A stretch of 64,000 bases of DNA from Monosiga brevicollis MX1 (lineage: Eukaryota; Opisthokonta; Choanoflagellata; Craspedida; Salpingoecidae), in NCBI RefSeq assembly GCF_000002865.3, contig NW_001865059.1, positions 255,204 through 319,203 of the forward strand, given 5' to 3'. The notes beneath the pieces were generated by a model. That model saw only the letters and a list, made by a program, of their open reading frames with translations, ran no database searches and was not told the origin of the DNA. Below are positions 12,271 through 21,784 of the stretch, piece by piece (within the stretch, counting starts at the first letter, position 1; each line of letters begins with the position of its first letter). The position numbers and the translations under genes were made by a program.

Positions 12271-12305
12271 ATGTAACGGTCGCGCGGCCGTTACATCGAC
12301 CGTTA
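12271..12305. promoter_or_regulatory. Palindromic cluster of three Myb-type sites
   Basis: ATGTAACGG (12271-12279) and CCGTTACAT (12288-12296) form a 9-bp inverted repeat around TCGCGCGG, and a third CCGTTA follows at 12300-12305. TAACGG fits the Myb recognition element PyAACG/TG and the plant MSA core AACGG. The cluster lies 2.5 kb upstream of the 3R-MYB start and 420 bp from the PSMD9 stop. Function is inferred from motif match only. Confidence 0.4.
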
Positions 12306-12506
12306 CGCATACGGAATACCCTGACACTTCCTTTGGTACAAGGTAGACCAGAGCCGTGAGCGTCGCTGACGGTTTGAGATAACAAGCCCTTGTCCCTTGT
12401 CCGGGGCATAAGGAAGAGCGCTGCCAGCGCCGTCCGCTGCCACCGGGATCGCCCACAGACCCCAGCGCCCCTCTCCTACCCGCGCTGCCCTTTTGGCTCG
12501 TTTTCT

Positions 12507-12616
12507 TCTTTCTCTCTCTTTCTTTCTCTCTCTCTCTTTCTTTCTCTCTCTCTCTTTCTTTCTCTCTCTCTCTTTCTTTCTCTCTCTTTCTTTCTCTCTC
12601 TCTCTCTTTCTTTCCT
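12507..12616. repeat. CTCTCTTTCTTT tandem array
   Basis: About nine imperfect copies of a 12-16 bp CT/TTTC unit. It lies just beyond the 3' end of PSMD9. Confidence 0.9.
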
Positions 12617-12725
12617 CTCGATGTTGGGGGACGAGAAGAGAGTATAGATTTTAGGGGAGAAAACAAGTCTAAACTAATAGGGAACGACCTTACAGCTGTC
12701 AGCAGAAAGGCAGAATGTCAGAATG

Positions 12726-13917
12726 TCAGATAAAAGAGCGGCCAAGCGGTCCGACGAGTATAGGCGGTTCATCGACGTACCCGAGAAAGCCTGGCCCGCT
12801 CCATCGCCGCGGCACCAGCTCCACTGTCCGCGTCGTCGCACCCCGTCGGACCGTCACTCGCACCGTCTTCTACACTCCACAAAAGACAAGGTTTTTTGGG
12901 GGGGTCAGTCATCCCACAGCCCCCGCTCTCCCTCAGCTCACTCTGCGTCTGCCTCTGCCATCTCGCTTCAAGCGACGAACCTGGATCGAGCGCTGCACCA
13001 CAGCAGCCAAGTCTTGTAATGAGCGGAAGTTTGCGCGCGTCAAGCTCCCGAATCGAACAATCTTGTCCCCTGGTAGCAAGCCCTAGTCGTGTTCCCACCA
13101 CACACACACACACACACACACACACAAGCAGGGTCCAGCAAACGTGAGGGGAGGCAGTCATTCCTCTGACAAGAACCAGGAAACGCAGACAGCCTCGGCC
13201 TCGAGAGCCTGTGAGCCTCAAAAACACCCTCGTCCTGTCCAGTTCTTGATCCTCGAGCACCGCAGATTCGCCGCCCAGTCGAGCCACCACCTACCGCTTG
13301 GGCTGCCGGTGAGTCGCTGTCCACTCGCTCTACAAAGGCAAATGCCTCCAGCTCCGGCTCGGCGGAATCTGGCAAAGCCGCCGTTGTGGCTGCTGCTGCC
13401 TCATCATCGCTTGCAGCCACCGTGTCCTTGGTGTCGCGTGCCGCTGCATGTACGGCCGCGATTGCCCTCTCAATATCACCCATGACCGTTTTCAAATCCG
13501 TCTCCAAACCTATGACACCACCACCACCACCACCACGTCAGCAAAGTCAGCAAGAGCCCAGCCTTTCAGCCTGGCACCCATTTTCCGGCCACCCGCAGGT
13601 ACATAAAGGCCATCTACGCACAGCGAATCGTGTGACGCAAGTGCCGTGCCCCATGCACGTCCACATCTGACCGCGGAAAGTCCTGCTCGTCAATCAAAGA
13701 CTCCTCCATCGCCACGCCCAGCTGCGCTCCCGCCGCCGACAAGTCAGCTCAATCATGAGGCCTTTTCCGAGCAAACGCCCTCCGCCGTTCCCCACATGAC
13801 CACAAACAACGACCACGATCTGCCGACCTGCGCCAGCTCCTCGCGAGCTGCTGCCATCTCCGCCTCGAGCTTATCCTTGCGCGCCAGCAGCGCCTTGGCC
13901 TCCTCCATCGGTGTCAT
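12726..13917 (-). CDS. PSMD9: 26S proteasome assembly chaperone PSMD9/Nas2 (p27)
   Basis: Minus-strand exons read, in order: MTPMEEAKALLARKDKLEAE (from 13917); LGVAMEESLIDEQDFPRSDV with RHLRHTIRC (near 13700-13610); TDLKTVMGDIERAIAAVHA through AFVERVDSDSPAAQA (13507-13306); GLLPGDKIVRFGSLTRANFR with SLQDLAAVVQRSIQ (near 13075-12990); and VRVTVRRGATTRTVELVPRR then WSGPGFLGY to the stop at 12726-12728. These follow human PSMD9: GMNEPLVD.EGYPRSDVDLY, then the PDZ segment GLQVDDEIVEFGSVNTQNFQ, LNVTVIRRG and LVPTRWAGKGLLGC. The protein guides Rpt4-Rpt5 pairing during base assembly. N-terminal coiled coil and C-terminal PDZ-like domain are both present. One intron carries a (CA)n tract (13101-13126). 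The exact second donor is uncertain. Confidence 0.9.
13101..13126. repeat. (CA)n microsatellite in a PSMD9 intron
   Basis: Clean CA dinucleotides, reading as (GT)n on the transcribed strand, a short distance before the exon GLLPGDKIV. Confidence 0.9.
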
Positions 13918-14486
13918 GTTGACTGGGTATTAACAAGTAAAAAAAAAATTCAAAAAATAAAGAAACGTTGCGAATTTCTGGGTATTTTTCTGTGAATTTT
14001 TCCCTCTTTTTTCAATCTTTTTATTGACATCCCGGATGTTAATGTGCATTCTTTTCTAACAGCCGGGGCGGGCGGGTGACTTGAGTGTCTTGATCCGACG
14101 AGCCTTTTGGCTCTGCATTGACTTCCATTTATAAGAAGAATGCTGCCCTATCAAGTCGTGAACAATTGGGCACTGATATGGACCAGACATAATTAAACAG
14201 ACGATTATCAAAAAAACAGGGTGGAACTATTCACGATGCATGATCTCCATGATTCAGTGCGGTTTGACGCTTTCAGGGCTCCGTAAAAATAACGAAAACC
14301 TCACGGCTGGCGTGCATCTTGTGCATGCATTCAAGGCTCGTGTCTGTGAGTGCAAATACAAACTTATGATCAATTTCAATTCATGTGAGGATAAGATGCA
14401 AGTCTGTCTTCGACTCGGTCGAAGTCCCTGTCCCAGCTTGACATTCTCAGGCGGGGCCCACACAGGCAAGAGGCGAGCGACAGTAG
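13918..14486. other. Spacer between INTS9 3' end and PSMD9 start
   Basis: About 570 bp between two minus-strand genes. It is A/T-rich for this locus (13930-14030), with poly-A and poly-T runs. It should hold the INTS9 3' UTR and the PSMD9 promoter. No gene is supported. Confidence 0.4.
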
Positions 14487-17400
14487 TTAGGAGGTGGCCA
14501 CGAGCTGCGGAGCTAGTTGCAGGCAGGCCTCGCAAAGCTCGACCAAGCCAGGTGTCGCCTGAGGTGCCTCCACAATCAGTGTCTCATGCTCGAAAAACTC
14601 CACTCGGACCCCCTGGGCAACCACGGCATAATCCTTGATGCCTATCCGCTCCACCTCGGCATCAAAGATGTTGTGCTAGCGCGGGGGCCGGAAGCACATG
14701 AGAACATCTGGCTGCGAGCGTGTCCACATCAAGGCGAACAGAGAAAGAGAGCAGCGTCTGCACCGCTTTCAACTTACCAGACTAAGAGCCACCAGATATG
14801 CCTGTACGCTGGGGCGGCCCATGACGTCGCGCGTCTCAAAGCCGCCATCGGCTTGTGGGGCCACTTCTAGACCTCGACGCGTTTGCTGCAGCTGCGCGCC
14901 GAGTTGCTGATACTCGCTTCTGCCGAGGCGCAAGTTGGGCGCTACCAACTGAACATAGTTTCATCCGTCCGTGAGGCATCGTTTGCATCGTTTCAACGGA
15001 AAAGTCGCGGCTGACACGGCACAGCATCCCAGAGCCAGACGCGTCATCCCCACGAAACGCACCCGCGGATCAAGCAGAGCCAAGTTGACGGGTTCCGCCT
15101 TGGTCACCTCCACGGTCGATGCCGCTTCCAGAGCTTGCAGACGAGAATCAGGGTTGGGAACCGCGGCGACCTGTCGGTGCCCCAGAATCACCTTGCGCGC
15201 TTGCATGTGCCGCAATAAATTGTTCAAATCCTATGCAAAAGCCAGAAGAGAGTTTCCTGCCATGAGCCTGACCATGGTGTAACAGAGCAGGAACAAAAAT
15301 AGAAAGAAGGAAAGAAAGAAAGATAGGCTAAAACCCAAAACAAACCCAAAAACCTTCTCCACCATACGGGCCCCAAAGGTTGCACACATGTTTCGACCAA
15401 CCTTGGGATGGAGTCCTGCGTCAATGGGTAGCTGAATGACGCGGGCGCGCACGTTGCTAAAGACGCCGACCCGCTCAACAATGTCCACGGTTGGACTGAT
15501 GCCAATGATGGCGCTATGGGGATTGCCCATAATCATTTCCACGGCAGCCAATCCATCGCCATATCGCAGCGAGGGATCCTCTGCACAGTGAAGGCATCGA
15601 TGCACAATGTACTCGTGAGTCTTGGTGAGCACGGACCAAGAGCGGTCCTCAACGGCAGACTCACCAACAAAGAACACGGCTGGACCGGTCGGCAGCCGGG
15701 AAAACTCGGGGTCCAATACGCTTGAAAACAACTTGATGTGTCCCGACTACACCCAGTCCCGGAGCCATCACTGCGGTGAGCGAACCGCTCCAGAGAAAGC
15801 ATGTACAAGTTCAAGCCGGTGGGCTGTTACCTGTATAAACTCGTTGTATGGAAATGGGGGCTTGGGCTCGTACACCCGTGACCGCTTGCTCTTGGCCAGC
15901 CTGTCCTCAGACATAGACCACGGGCATGAGTCACCAATAGTGAGTCCGGGCACAGCCAGTAGGCATGCACGCTCGGGCCTTGCGGGCGTACCAGGCCGAA
16001 TAAATGTCGGCGTAGGCCAAGACAGCCTTGGCATAGCGTCCCACCACAACCATGTTCGCCACGACACCACAGTTTTGCAGGTGTGTCATGAGGAGCTCCA
16101 TCAGGTCCAGGAAAACGCCGTTCAAGTCGACGGGAATAACCACGTGCCCGCCCTGAGACACGGCCTCACCTAGTGTTTCCGTCCCAAACGGTGTTGGCCC
16201 GGGATAAGAGGTATCTGCACGAGACAGCGCACGCCAAGGCCCCTCGGGTTGCTCATGTACGGGGCCAAACTTACCGACGGTCATGGCGAGGCGTTGAACT
16301 GCCTGATTGGGATCGTGGTCTGCCATTTTCAAATGAGAGCACACCTGTCCTCATTGACAACGTTGAGTGATGAGATGACGTATGGGCAGGTCGCGAGGCA
16401 TCGGCCGAGACCAACCAGGGTGCCACAGCTGGCGAGCGCTTGCTGAGCAAAGGGTTTGGGGTGTCGACGGTCATTTGGGGCAATATGGCGCAGGAGCCCC
16501 ACTTGCTCCACGCCGTCGGACAGAATCCATACGGCGCTGCCTGGCAAGGGTGGTATAATGGACATTCCAGCCAGGCGAATAGGGTCAGGGGGCCAGGGGG
16601 GGGAGCAAGGATCTTTGGTTGCCCTTGAAAAACGCCTTGACTTTGGCATCAACGATCGCTGTGGGCTTACCAAGCGCATAGCCAGCAGAGACGGCCCAAG
16701 CTTGGACGCCCTCGTGCAGCTTGACGTGCTCCCGGTAGCTGACGGAGGTGATGCGGTCAAAGCAATTTTGTACTTCTGTGGGCGTGTAAGCAAAATCATT
16801 CCGAGTCCTGCCATACCCAAGAGCCCAAAAGAGAAGCATGAGTGAGCTGGCATAAGCTGGCTGTTGAACAGGTGCTATTCATGTGGTCGTGGAGCTCATG
16901 GCCACACCACCCCGCCATGCCGCAGGAGCCCCACGCACTTGCGACGGGCCTCGCGCTCAGCCTTGCCCTGCAGGAGTAGGAGGCCTAGTTGTTTGACGGG
17001 ATCTGTGGCGTAAATGTCGCCGCAATAGCCGAGCCGCTCGGTGAGGTAAGGTAGGCCCCAGAGACCCTCCTCGCTGCTGACGAAAACGGCATCAATGGCA
17101 TCTGGTGGCACGACAGAGAAGACATCGTCTAGCAGATTGACGCCCGCCCCACTGCGCGGGGATGACCGGCTCTTTTTGGGCTACACGGGGATGAAGCGGT
17201 CAGCCGAGCCTACCCCATCTGGCTGAGGAATACGAGGAGGACATGGGCCGGCACTGCGCGACGTACCAGCGCCTGGATGCCCTGTTCATTCAAGGGTCGG
17301 ATGGGCTGGTACAGGGGCTGCAGGAGGCAAAGCCAGGTGGAGGTCATCAGAATGACAAAGTCAACCCAAGTGCGGGAAGCAGCGAATCAACCCACGAGCG

Positions 17401-17608
17401 GCTGACCTGGTCTGGCAGGTGGTGTTCCGGGGGTAGAATGACATCAAACAAGATCAGATTGTGATGCCACTCGAGCATGAACCACGCGCTGTCGGCGCTG
17501 TCGTCCAAGCAGGTCTAACGTGAATCATTCACACACCAAGGGCCATGAGCACCAATCACAAACACCAAGCCAGCAAGCACCATCTCCCAAACCACGTACA
17601 ATCTTCAT
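14487..17608 (-). CDS. INTS9: Integrator complex subunit 9 (metallo-beta-lactamase/beta-CASP)
   Basis: A multi-exon minus-strand gene. A short first exon, ATG AAG ATT (17608), joins TCLDDSADSAWFMLEWHHN, giving MKI-TCL where human INTS9 has MKLYCL. Later blocks: GLWGLPYLTERLGYCGDIYA and TDPVKQLGLLLLQGKAE (about 17070-16960; human [20 protein letters not shown]); AYTPTEVQNCFDRI and WAVSAGYALGK (16800-16670); GGHVVIPVDLNGVFLDLMEL (16160-16090); YEPKPPFPYNEFIQ (15870-15830; human YLPEPPFPHAELIQ); SLRYGDGLAAVEM and RVIQLPIDAGLHPKVGR (15590-15400). The C-terminus ends FFEHETLIVEAPQ then the stop at 14487-14489. INTS9 pairs with the nuclease INTS11 in snRNA 3' processing and transcription attenuation. 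The HxHxDH metal motif is replaced by SSEEGLWG, so this is the catalytically silent partner, as in animals. Confidence 0.9.
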
Positions 17609-17947
17609 GATTCACCACCATCGAGGCCCCACCGCCTCTCTTCCACTGCCCCCTCCCCGCCGCCCTCGACAAGAAAATGTAAAAAATAAAGCTCCAGTCC
17701 CTCTCTCTCTCTCTCTCTGTGTCTCTGTGTCTCTCTCGCTATCTCTCTGTGTCTGTCTCGCTGGCTCTGCTCTCTCTCTGGCTCTGCTCTCTCTGCTCTC
17801 TCTCTCTCTGCTCTCTCTCTGCTCTCTGCAAAGCAATGATACACTGTATTAATCCAAAGTGTAATATTATTCAGTCTATCTCTTATGACTTTTTTTTTTG
17901 TTGCCTCTCTCTGTCTCTGTCTCTGTCTCTGTCTCTCTCTCTTTCAG

Positions 17948-17989
<42 letters not shown>

Positions 17990-18222
17990 CTCTCTCTCTC
18001 TCTCTTTTTCTCTCTCTCTCTCACTCTGTGTCAGTTTGCATGCTCTGGGGGGCACGCTGGACGGGGCGGGGCGGGTAAACTGGTGCAGCGGGCTGGTTGA
18101 TTGGGTACGTGCTTTGGCTTGGTGCTTGGCTTGGTGATGGGATGAGATGTCGGTTTGTGTGACGGTGTGCGTTGCTCATAGGCATCAAGCAAGTTTCTGC
18201 GGCAGGACAGACAGCGCGCACG
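17609..18222. other. Divergent promoter interval INTS9 / MOCS2A
   Basis: About 610 bp between an INTS9 start on minus and a MOCS2A start on plus. Most of it is microsatellite: CT/GT-rich at 17699-17826, CT at about 17906-17945, (CA)n at 17950-17985 and CT again to 18022. It is probably a shared promoter. Confidence 0.5.
17699..18022. repeat. Composite CT - CA - CT microsatellite block
   Basis: Imperfect (CT)n with GT interruptions, then a clean (CA)n of about 36 bp, then (CT)n. A 65-bp AT-richer island (about 17835-17900) separates the first tract from the rest. Confidence 0.9.
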
Positions 18223-18574
18223 ATGGCAGCTGATAGGGTGGGGGTGCAGGTCTTGCTCTTTGGTGAGGCCCGGGAGCGATGTAACATGCACGAGGTCAAG
18301 CTGCAACTACCAGCATCCGCAACGGCCGCCGCCCTCTTGGATGTGATTTGTCGCGAATTGCCTTCGTAAGCCACCACGCGTTCTGTGCTCGTCCTTGCGT
18401 GCGGGCACTCATCGCTTGCTGACCGAGCGAGAATTGTGTCGCGTATGCAGGCTACAGGCCATGAAGGATACGTTGGTACTGGCGGTTGATGAAGAGTATG
18501 CCGATCCAAAGGCGGATGTGGTGCTTCAAGCGTCGACGGTCCTGGCCATCATCCCACCGCTCTCGGGCGGGTAA
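18223..18574 (+). CDS. MOCS2A: Molybdopterin synthase sulfur-carrier subunit (MoaD/MOCS2A)
   Basis: Two exons, 18223-18365 and 18451-18574, encode 88 residues of ubiquitin fold. It starts MAADRVGVQVLLFGEARERC and ends LAIIPPLSGG directly before TAA. The free C-terminal Gly-Gly is the thiocarboxylation site that MOCS3 charges and that donates sulfur to precursor Z with MOCS2B. The split codon TC|G at the intron is in phase. The MOCS2B subunit, bicistronic with MOCS2A in vertebrates, is not downstream here: the next 300 bp carry no MoaE-like frame. The short length and IPP-L-SGG tail make this assignment firm. Confidence 0.93.
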
Positions 18575-18878
18575 GCGCTGGTACCTTCAAGTCCCATTAT
18601 CGTGTTCAGATTTTAGAATGGAGAGGAGCAGAGCACCATCAATTGCGTTGGTGGGGCAGCGAGGCAGTCGGATCAGTTGGGATCCACCAGTCACCGCCGC
18701 TTTGCCTGGTTTTGTATTCGTTCAAACTACTATGATCAGCCTTGAAACTATCGAATTGAGACGCCGCGCGTCACTCTAAGCTTGTGCATGTCGTCAGGTC
18801 GGGCCATGTATGGGCCCGCCTGCACGCCGCCCGCCATCTCCATGTCGCATATTGGCTACAAGGGCGCCTGCGTCGGAA
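18575..18878. other. Convergent spacer MOCS2A / K+ channel
   Basis: About 300 bp with no supported gene. It should carry the MOCS2A 3' UTR and the K+ channel 3' UTR. Confidence 0.4.
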
Positions 18879-20501
18879 TCAGGCATGCGCGGCCACAGAC
18901 AACAAAGGAGCGCGTTCATCGCTCACAGATTGATCCAGCATGGAAGCGTGAGTGTCCTGGAACACCGAGTTGGTAAAGGAGGTCGTCGACTGCATGGCCG
19001 TTCGTTGCCCGTCGTGTGGGCGAGGCTCATTGTTGGCTCGCCCCGCCGAACGCTGACCAATGACCACGATACCACGCGCAAAAATTGTCACGTTATACAC
19101 GACCGACAACAGCATCTGTGTGCGGGGACGAAGGCGGGGGATGTGAGCGAGCGTCTTTATCTCGTTGGTGGCTAGACAAGGGCGAGACATCAGGCAAACT
19201 TGGCTAGGTAGTGACGGCACACACCTCGGTGACCACGACCAGGTCCATGTACCATTTGCCGCTATAAATGTCTCCAAACTGAGCAGGCACAACGTGCACG
19301 GACAAGGCGGGTGTGGGAGGGTGGAACGTGAGAACATGCATCAACGTCAGCGGGGTTTGTCAGGTGCCCCATGCAGCTTTGGTGTGCGTACCCCGGTGGA
19401 AGTCATGGTGGCTACGCTAAAGTAGAGGAGCTTGCAAAAGGAGAGGAAGACGTAGTCATCCCGTGTCACATCTTGAATGCTTTCCTCCATACCGGCAAAC
19501 GAGGAGTAATCGAGGCGATGGATCAAGGTATACACGCCTATGGAAGGCAAAGCAAAGGAAACACCTCCCGCAAATGAGGATTTGTGGACTGGGCTGCAGC
19601 CGCATGAAGAAGGCCCGCGCTAGGGGCCCGAACCGGCATAAAGAAGGACGGTGGAGAGATAGGATTGCACAATAAAGCTGTCACTGGCCGTGTTGTGCAT
19701 GATCTGTCAGCGGCAGACAAGGCCAAGCGTGAGGACAAGGGCTTCCAGTTGAGGGGCTAAAAGATGTGACAACACGCGAGGTGGCGGTCGCGACCAAATC
19801 CCACCTGCTTGGCAAGCTTCACGCTCGCTGCCACCGTCACCACGACTTGCACAGCCTGGAAGAACACCATGATGGCCTATTCCGATCCCCATGACCATGG
19901 AAAGTGGGCAGACGGAACAACCCAGCCAGAACAGAGCCGCGCGGTGAAGGTACCGCCAAAGAGCCTGACGGTATGGTATGGTGGGTGACGCGGCGGACAC
20001 GTACAATGCCGGCCACGAAGGCTGGTTCGTCGGCCGTGGGGTGCTTGAGCGCCTCATCGCTGGACAGATTTTTGTCCACCAAGGTCAGGATGGAGATGTT
20101 GAGAATCTAAGGCACACGCCGATTGAGCTCCGGGCCGGTGTTGGCGACATCGCCAAACGAGGAAGCCCGTTGAGCGAGAGGGAGAGAGGGAGAGAGGGAG
20201 AGGGGAGGAAAAGCCTTGCAAAACAAGCCCAAAAGAAGCTGATAAACCGCGTACGGTATCCAGAGGAAGACTCCCTCACCTGCCAAATGACGGTCAGGAG
20301 AAGGAGACGATTGGTAAAGCGCTGGCTCAGCCAACGCTTCTTCTGGGCCACGGGTTGCTGCTGCTGCACGCTAAAGGCCACATGGCCATTGAGCTCTGGA
20401 GGCAGCAAATTCTTGATCATGGACGCTTCGCTCGGTGAATGAGCAGCGGCCACACGCGAGTTCTCCATGGTCTTCAACGGAACCGCATCTACATGCTCCA
20501 T
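18879..20501 (-). CDS. Potassium channel, Ion_trans_2-type, four helices and one pore loop
   Basis: At least seven minus-strand exons. The first (from 20501) starts MEHVDAVPLK and ends TNRLLLLTVIWQ. Then come ILNISILTLVDKNLSSDEAL to AFVAGI (about 20105-19997), AVQVVVTVAASVKLAKQ, IMHNTASDSFIVQSYLSTVL, VYTLIHRLDYSSFAGMEES to SVATMTSTG (ending about 19396), FGDIYSGKWYMDLVVVTE (about 19285-19230) and MLLSVVYNVTIFARGIVVIG (from about 19115) to the stop at 18879-18881. Joining TMTSTG to FGD restores the K+ selectivity filter TxTGFGD, and the intron splits the filter after its first glycine. The last helix, with ..E.LLS..YN..IFAR.I, resembles PF07885 inner helices. Three hydrophobic helices precede the pore and one follows. 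There is no S4 arginine ladder and no second pore. The cytosolic tail of about 55 residues has no recognised domain. Confidence 0.8.
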
Positions 20502-20643
20502 CCCTCCCTCTGCTCCATCGACCCCCCCTTCCGAACAGCACAGCCCCCCCCCCAAAAAAAAAAATTTAAAAAAATAAAAAAAAAAGTCAACAAGTCGCTG
20601 TTGATTGCAAATGGGTCAACCCTTGGGAAAAACCTCTAAAAAC

Positions 20644-20697
<54 letters not shown>

Positions 20698-20710
20698 ACA
20701 CACACACACA

Positions 20711-20763
<53 letters not shown>

Positions 20764-20997
20764 AAACTTTTTACAAATGTAAAACTTTAAAATCAAAATC
20801 GTAAAAAGTTTAAAACATTCAAACATTTTCATTGGCAGCAAAACTCACTGACTCTTGTTGACTGCGCTTGTTGGACCTGTGCTCGTCGGCTGTTGGCGTC
20901 GGTCCTGCTGTTGTGCTGTTGTGAGCGTGCGAGCGCACGTGTGTGTGTATGTGTGTGGGTCATTTGGCTGGTGGGCTTTGCTCGCGACAACTGAGGT
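20502..20997. other. Divergent promoter interval K+ channel / DUF4476 gene
   Basis: About 500 bp between two starts. It holds a poly-C/poly-A stretch (20545-20585), a long (CA)n at 20645-20761, an AT-rich block (20762-20830) and a short (GT)n before the plus-strand gene. Confidence 0.5.
20645..20761. repeat. (CA)n microsatellite, about 117 bp
   Basis: Almost pure CA with a CT and an AT interruption, centred between two divergent genes. Confidence 0.95.
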
Positions 20998-21488
20998 ATG
21001 GCGACCGAACACGAGTTGGCCGATTTGTTGGAGATGCTGGAGAACACGCGCGAGGATCGCTCGCGCATGCGCTTTACCCGCGCCTGGCTCTCTGATCATC
21101 AGCTTACCTGCGAACAGGCCGTCAAGGTGAGCCACGCCACGCCATTGACCTCGTGCCCTCTCGCTGCCCAAGCGGCATCGGTGCTTCTTGAGCGCTTCCG
21201 GCTCACGCCTGCCTTTGTGTTCAGATCCTCAAGCAGCTTTTTGGCCTCGGCGACGTGCGTCTTCAAACCGCCAAGGTACAGACTATCATCATGACGCCCA
21301 GCCTCTTGCCACCCCACCTGACCAGCACCATTCATGCCCGCCTTCATCGCGCGTGTGGCCCATGCCCCTGCTCATAGGAAATCTATCCCAAGCTTGTGGA
21401 TCCCGAAAACTTTATCAACGTGGTCCTGCCCAACGGCTTTGAGTATGATGATGAGCGGGCCGAGGTCCGCCAAGCTCTGGGCATCTGA
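20998..21488 (+). CDS. DUF4476-type small protein
   Basis: Three exons (20998-21126, 21225-21275, 21378-21488) give 96 residues, all phase 0. The protein starts MATEHELADLLEMLENTRED, continues LTCEQAVKILKQLFGLGD and KEIYPKLVDPENF, and ends YDDERAEVRQALGI. This matches my recollection of the DUF4476 domain pattern: a helix, then LTC.Q...IL..F.F.D, then ..YP.IVDP.NF..V...F.......L. The domain is found in metazoan and bacterial proteins of unknown activity. No signal peptide or membrane helix is seen, so a cytosolic location is likely. Confidence 0.75.
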
Positions 21489-21784
21489 AGAGCCAGGTTC
21501 TATTCCTGACAAGGCGCGTGTCTAAAGCCTTATCTGCTCCAAATTCCCCAACACCGGCAGCAGCGCCCCAAAGGCCCAGCCGCATTCAAATCAATCAAGC
21601 ATCAATTACGTCTTTGATGGCCCTTCCCGGCTTGTTGAGCCAATACCCAAAGCAGGGTCGCGGCCTTAGCCTCGCTCGTCTCCTCATTAATCGCCAGTTA
21701 GTAAGTCAGGAATCTACATAAATAATAAAATGCGGTCAGATGACACTTGGGTGAGCCATCCGTTCATGCCAGGAGCACACGAGC
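21489..21784. other. Convergent spacer with candidate poly(A) signal
   Basis: About 300 bp between the DUF4476 stop and the HD-PTP stop. The word AATAATAAAA near 21721-21730 is a possible polyadenylation signal for the plus-strand gene. No gene is supported. Confidence 0.35.
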
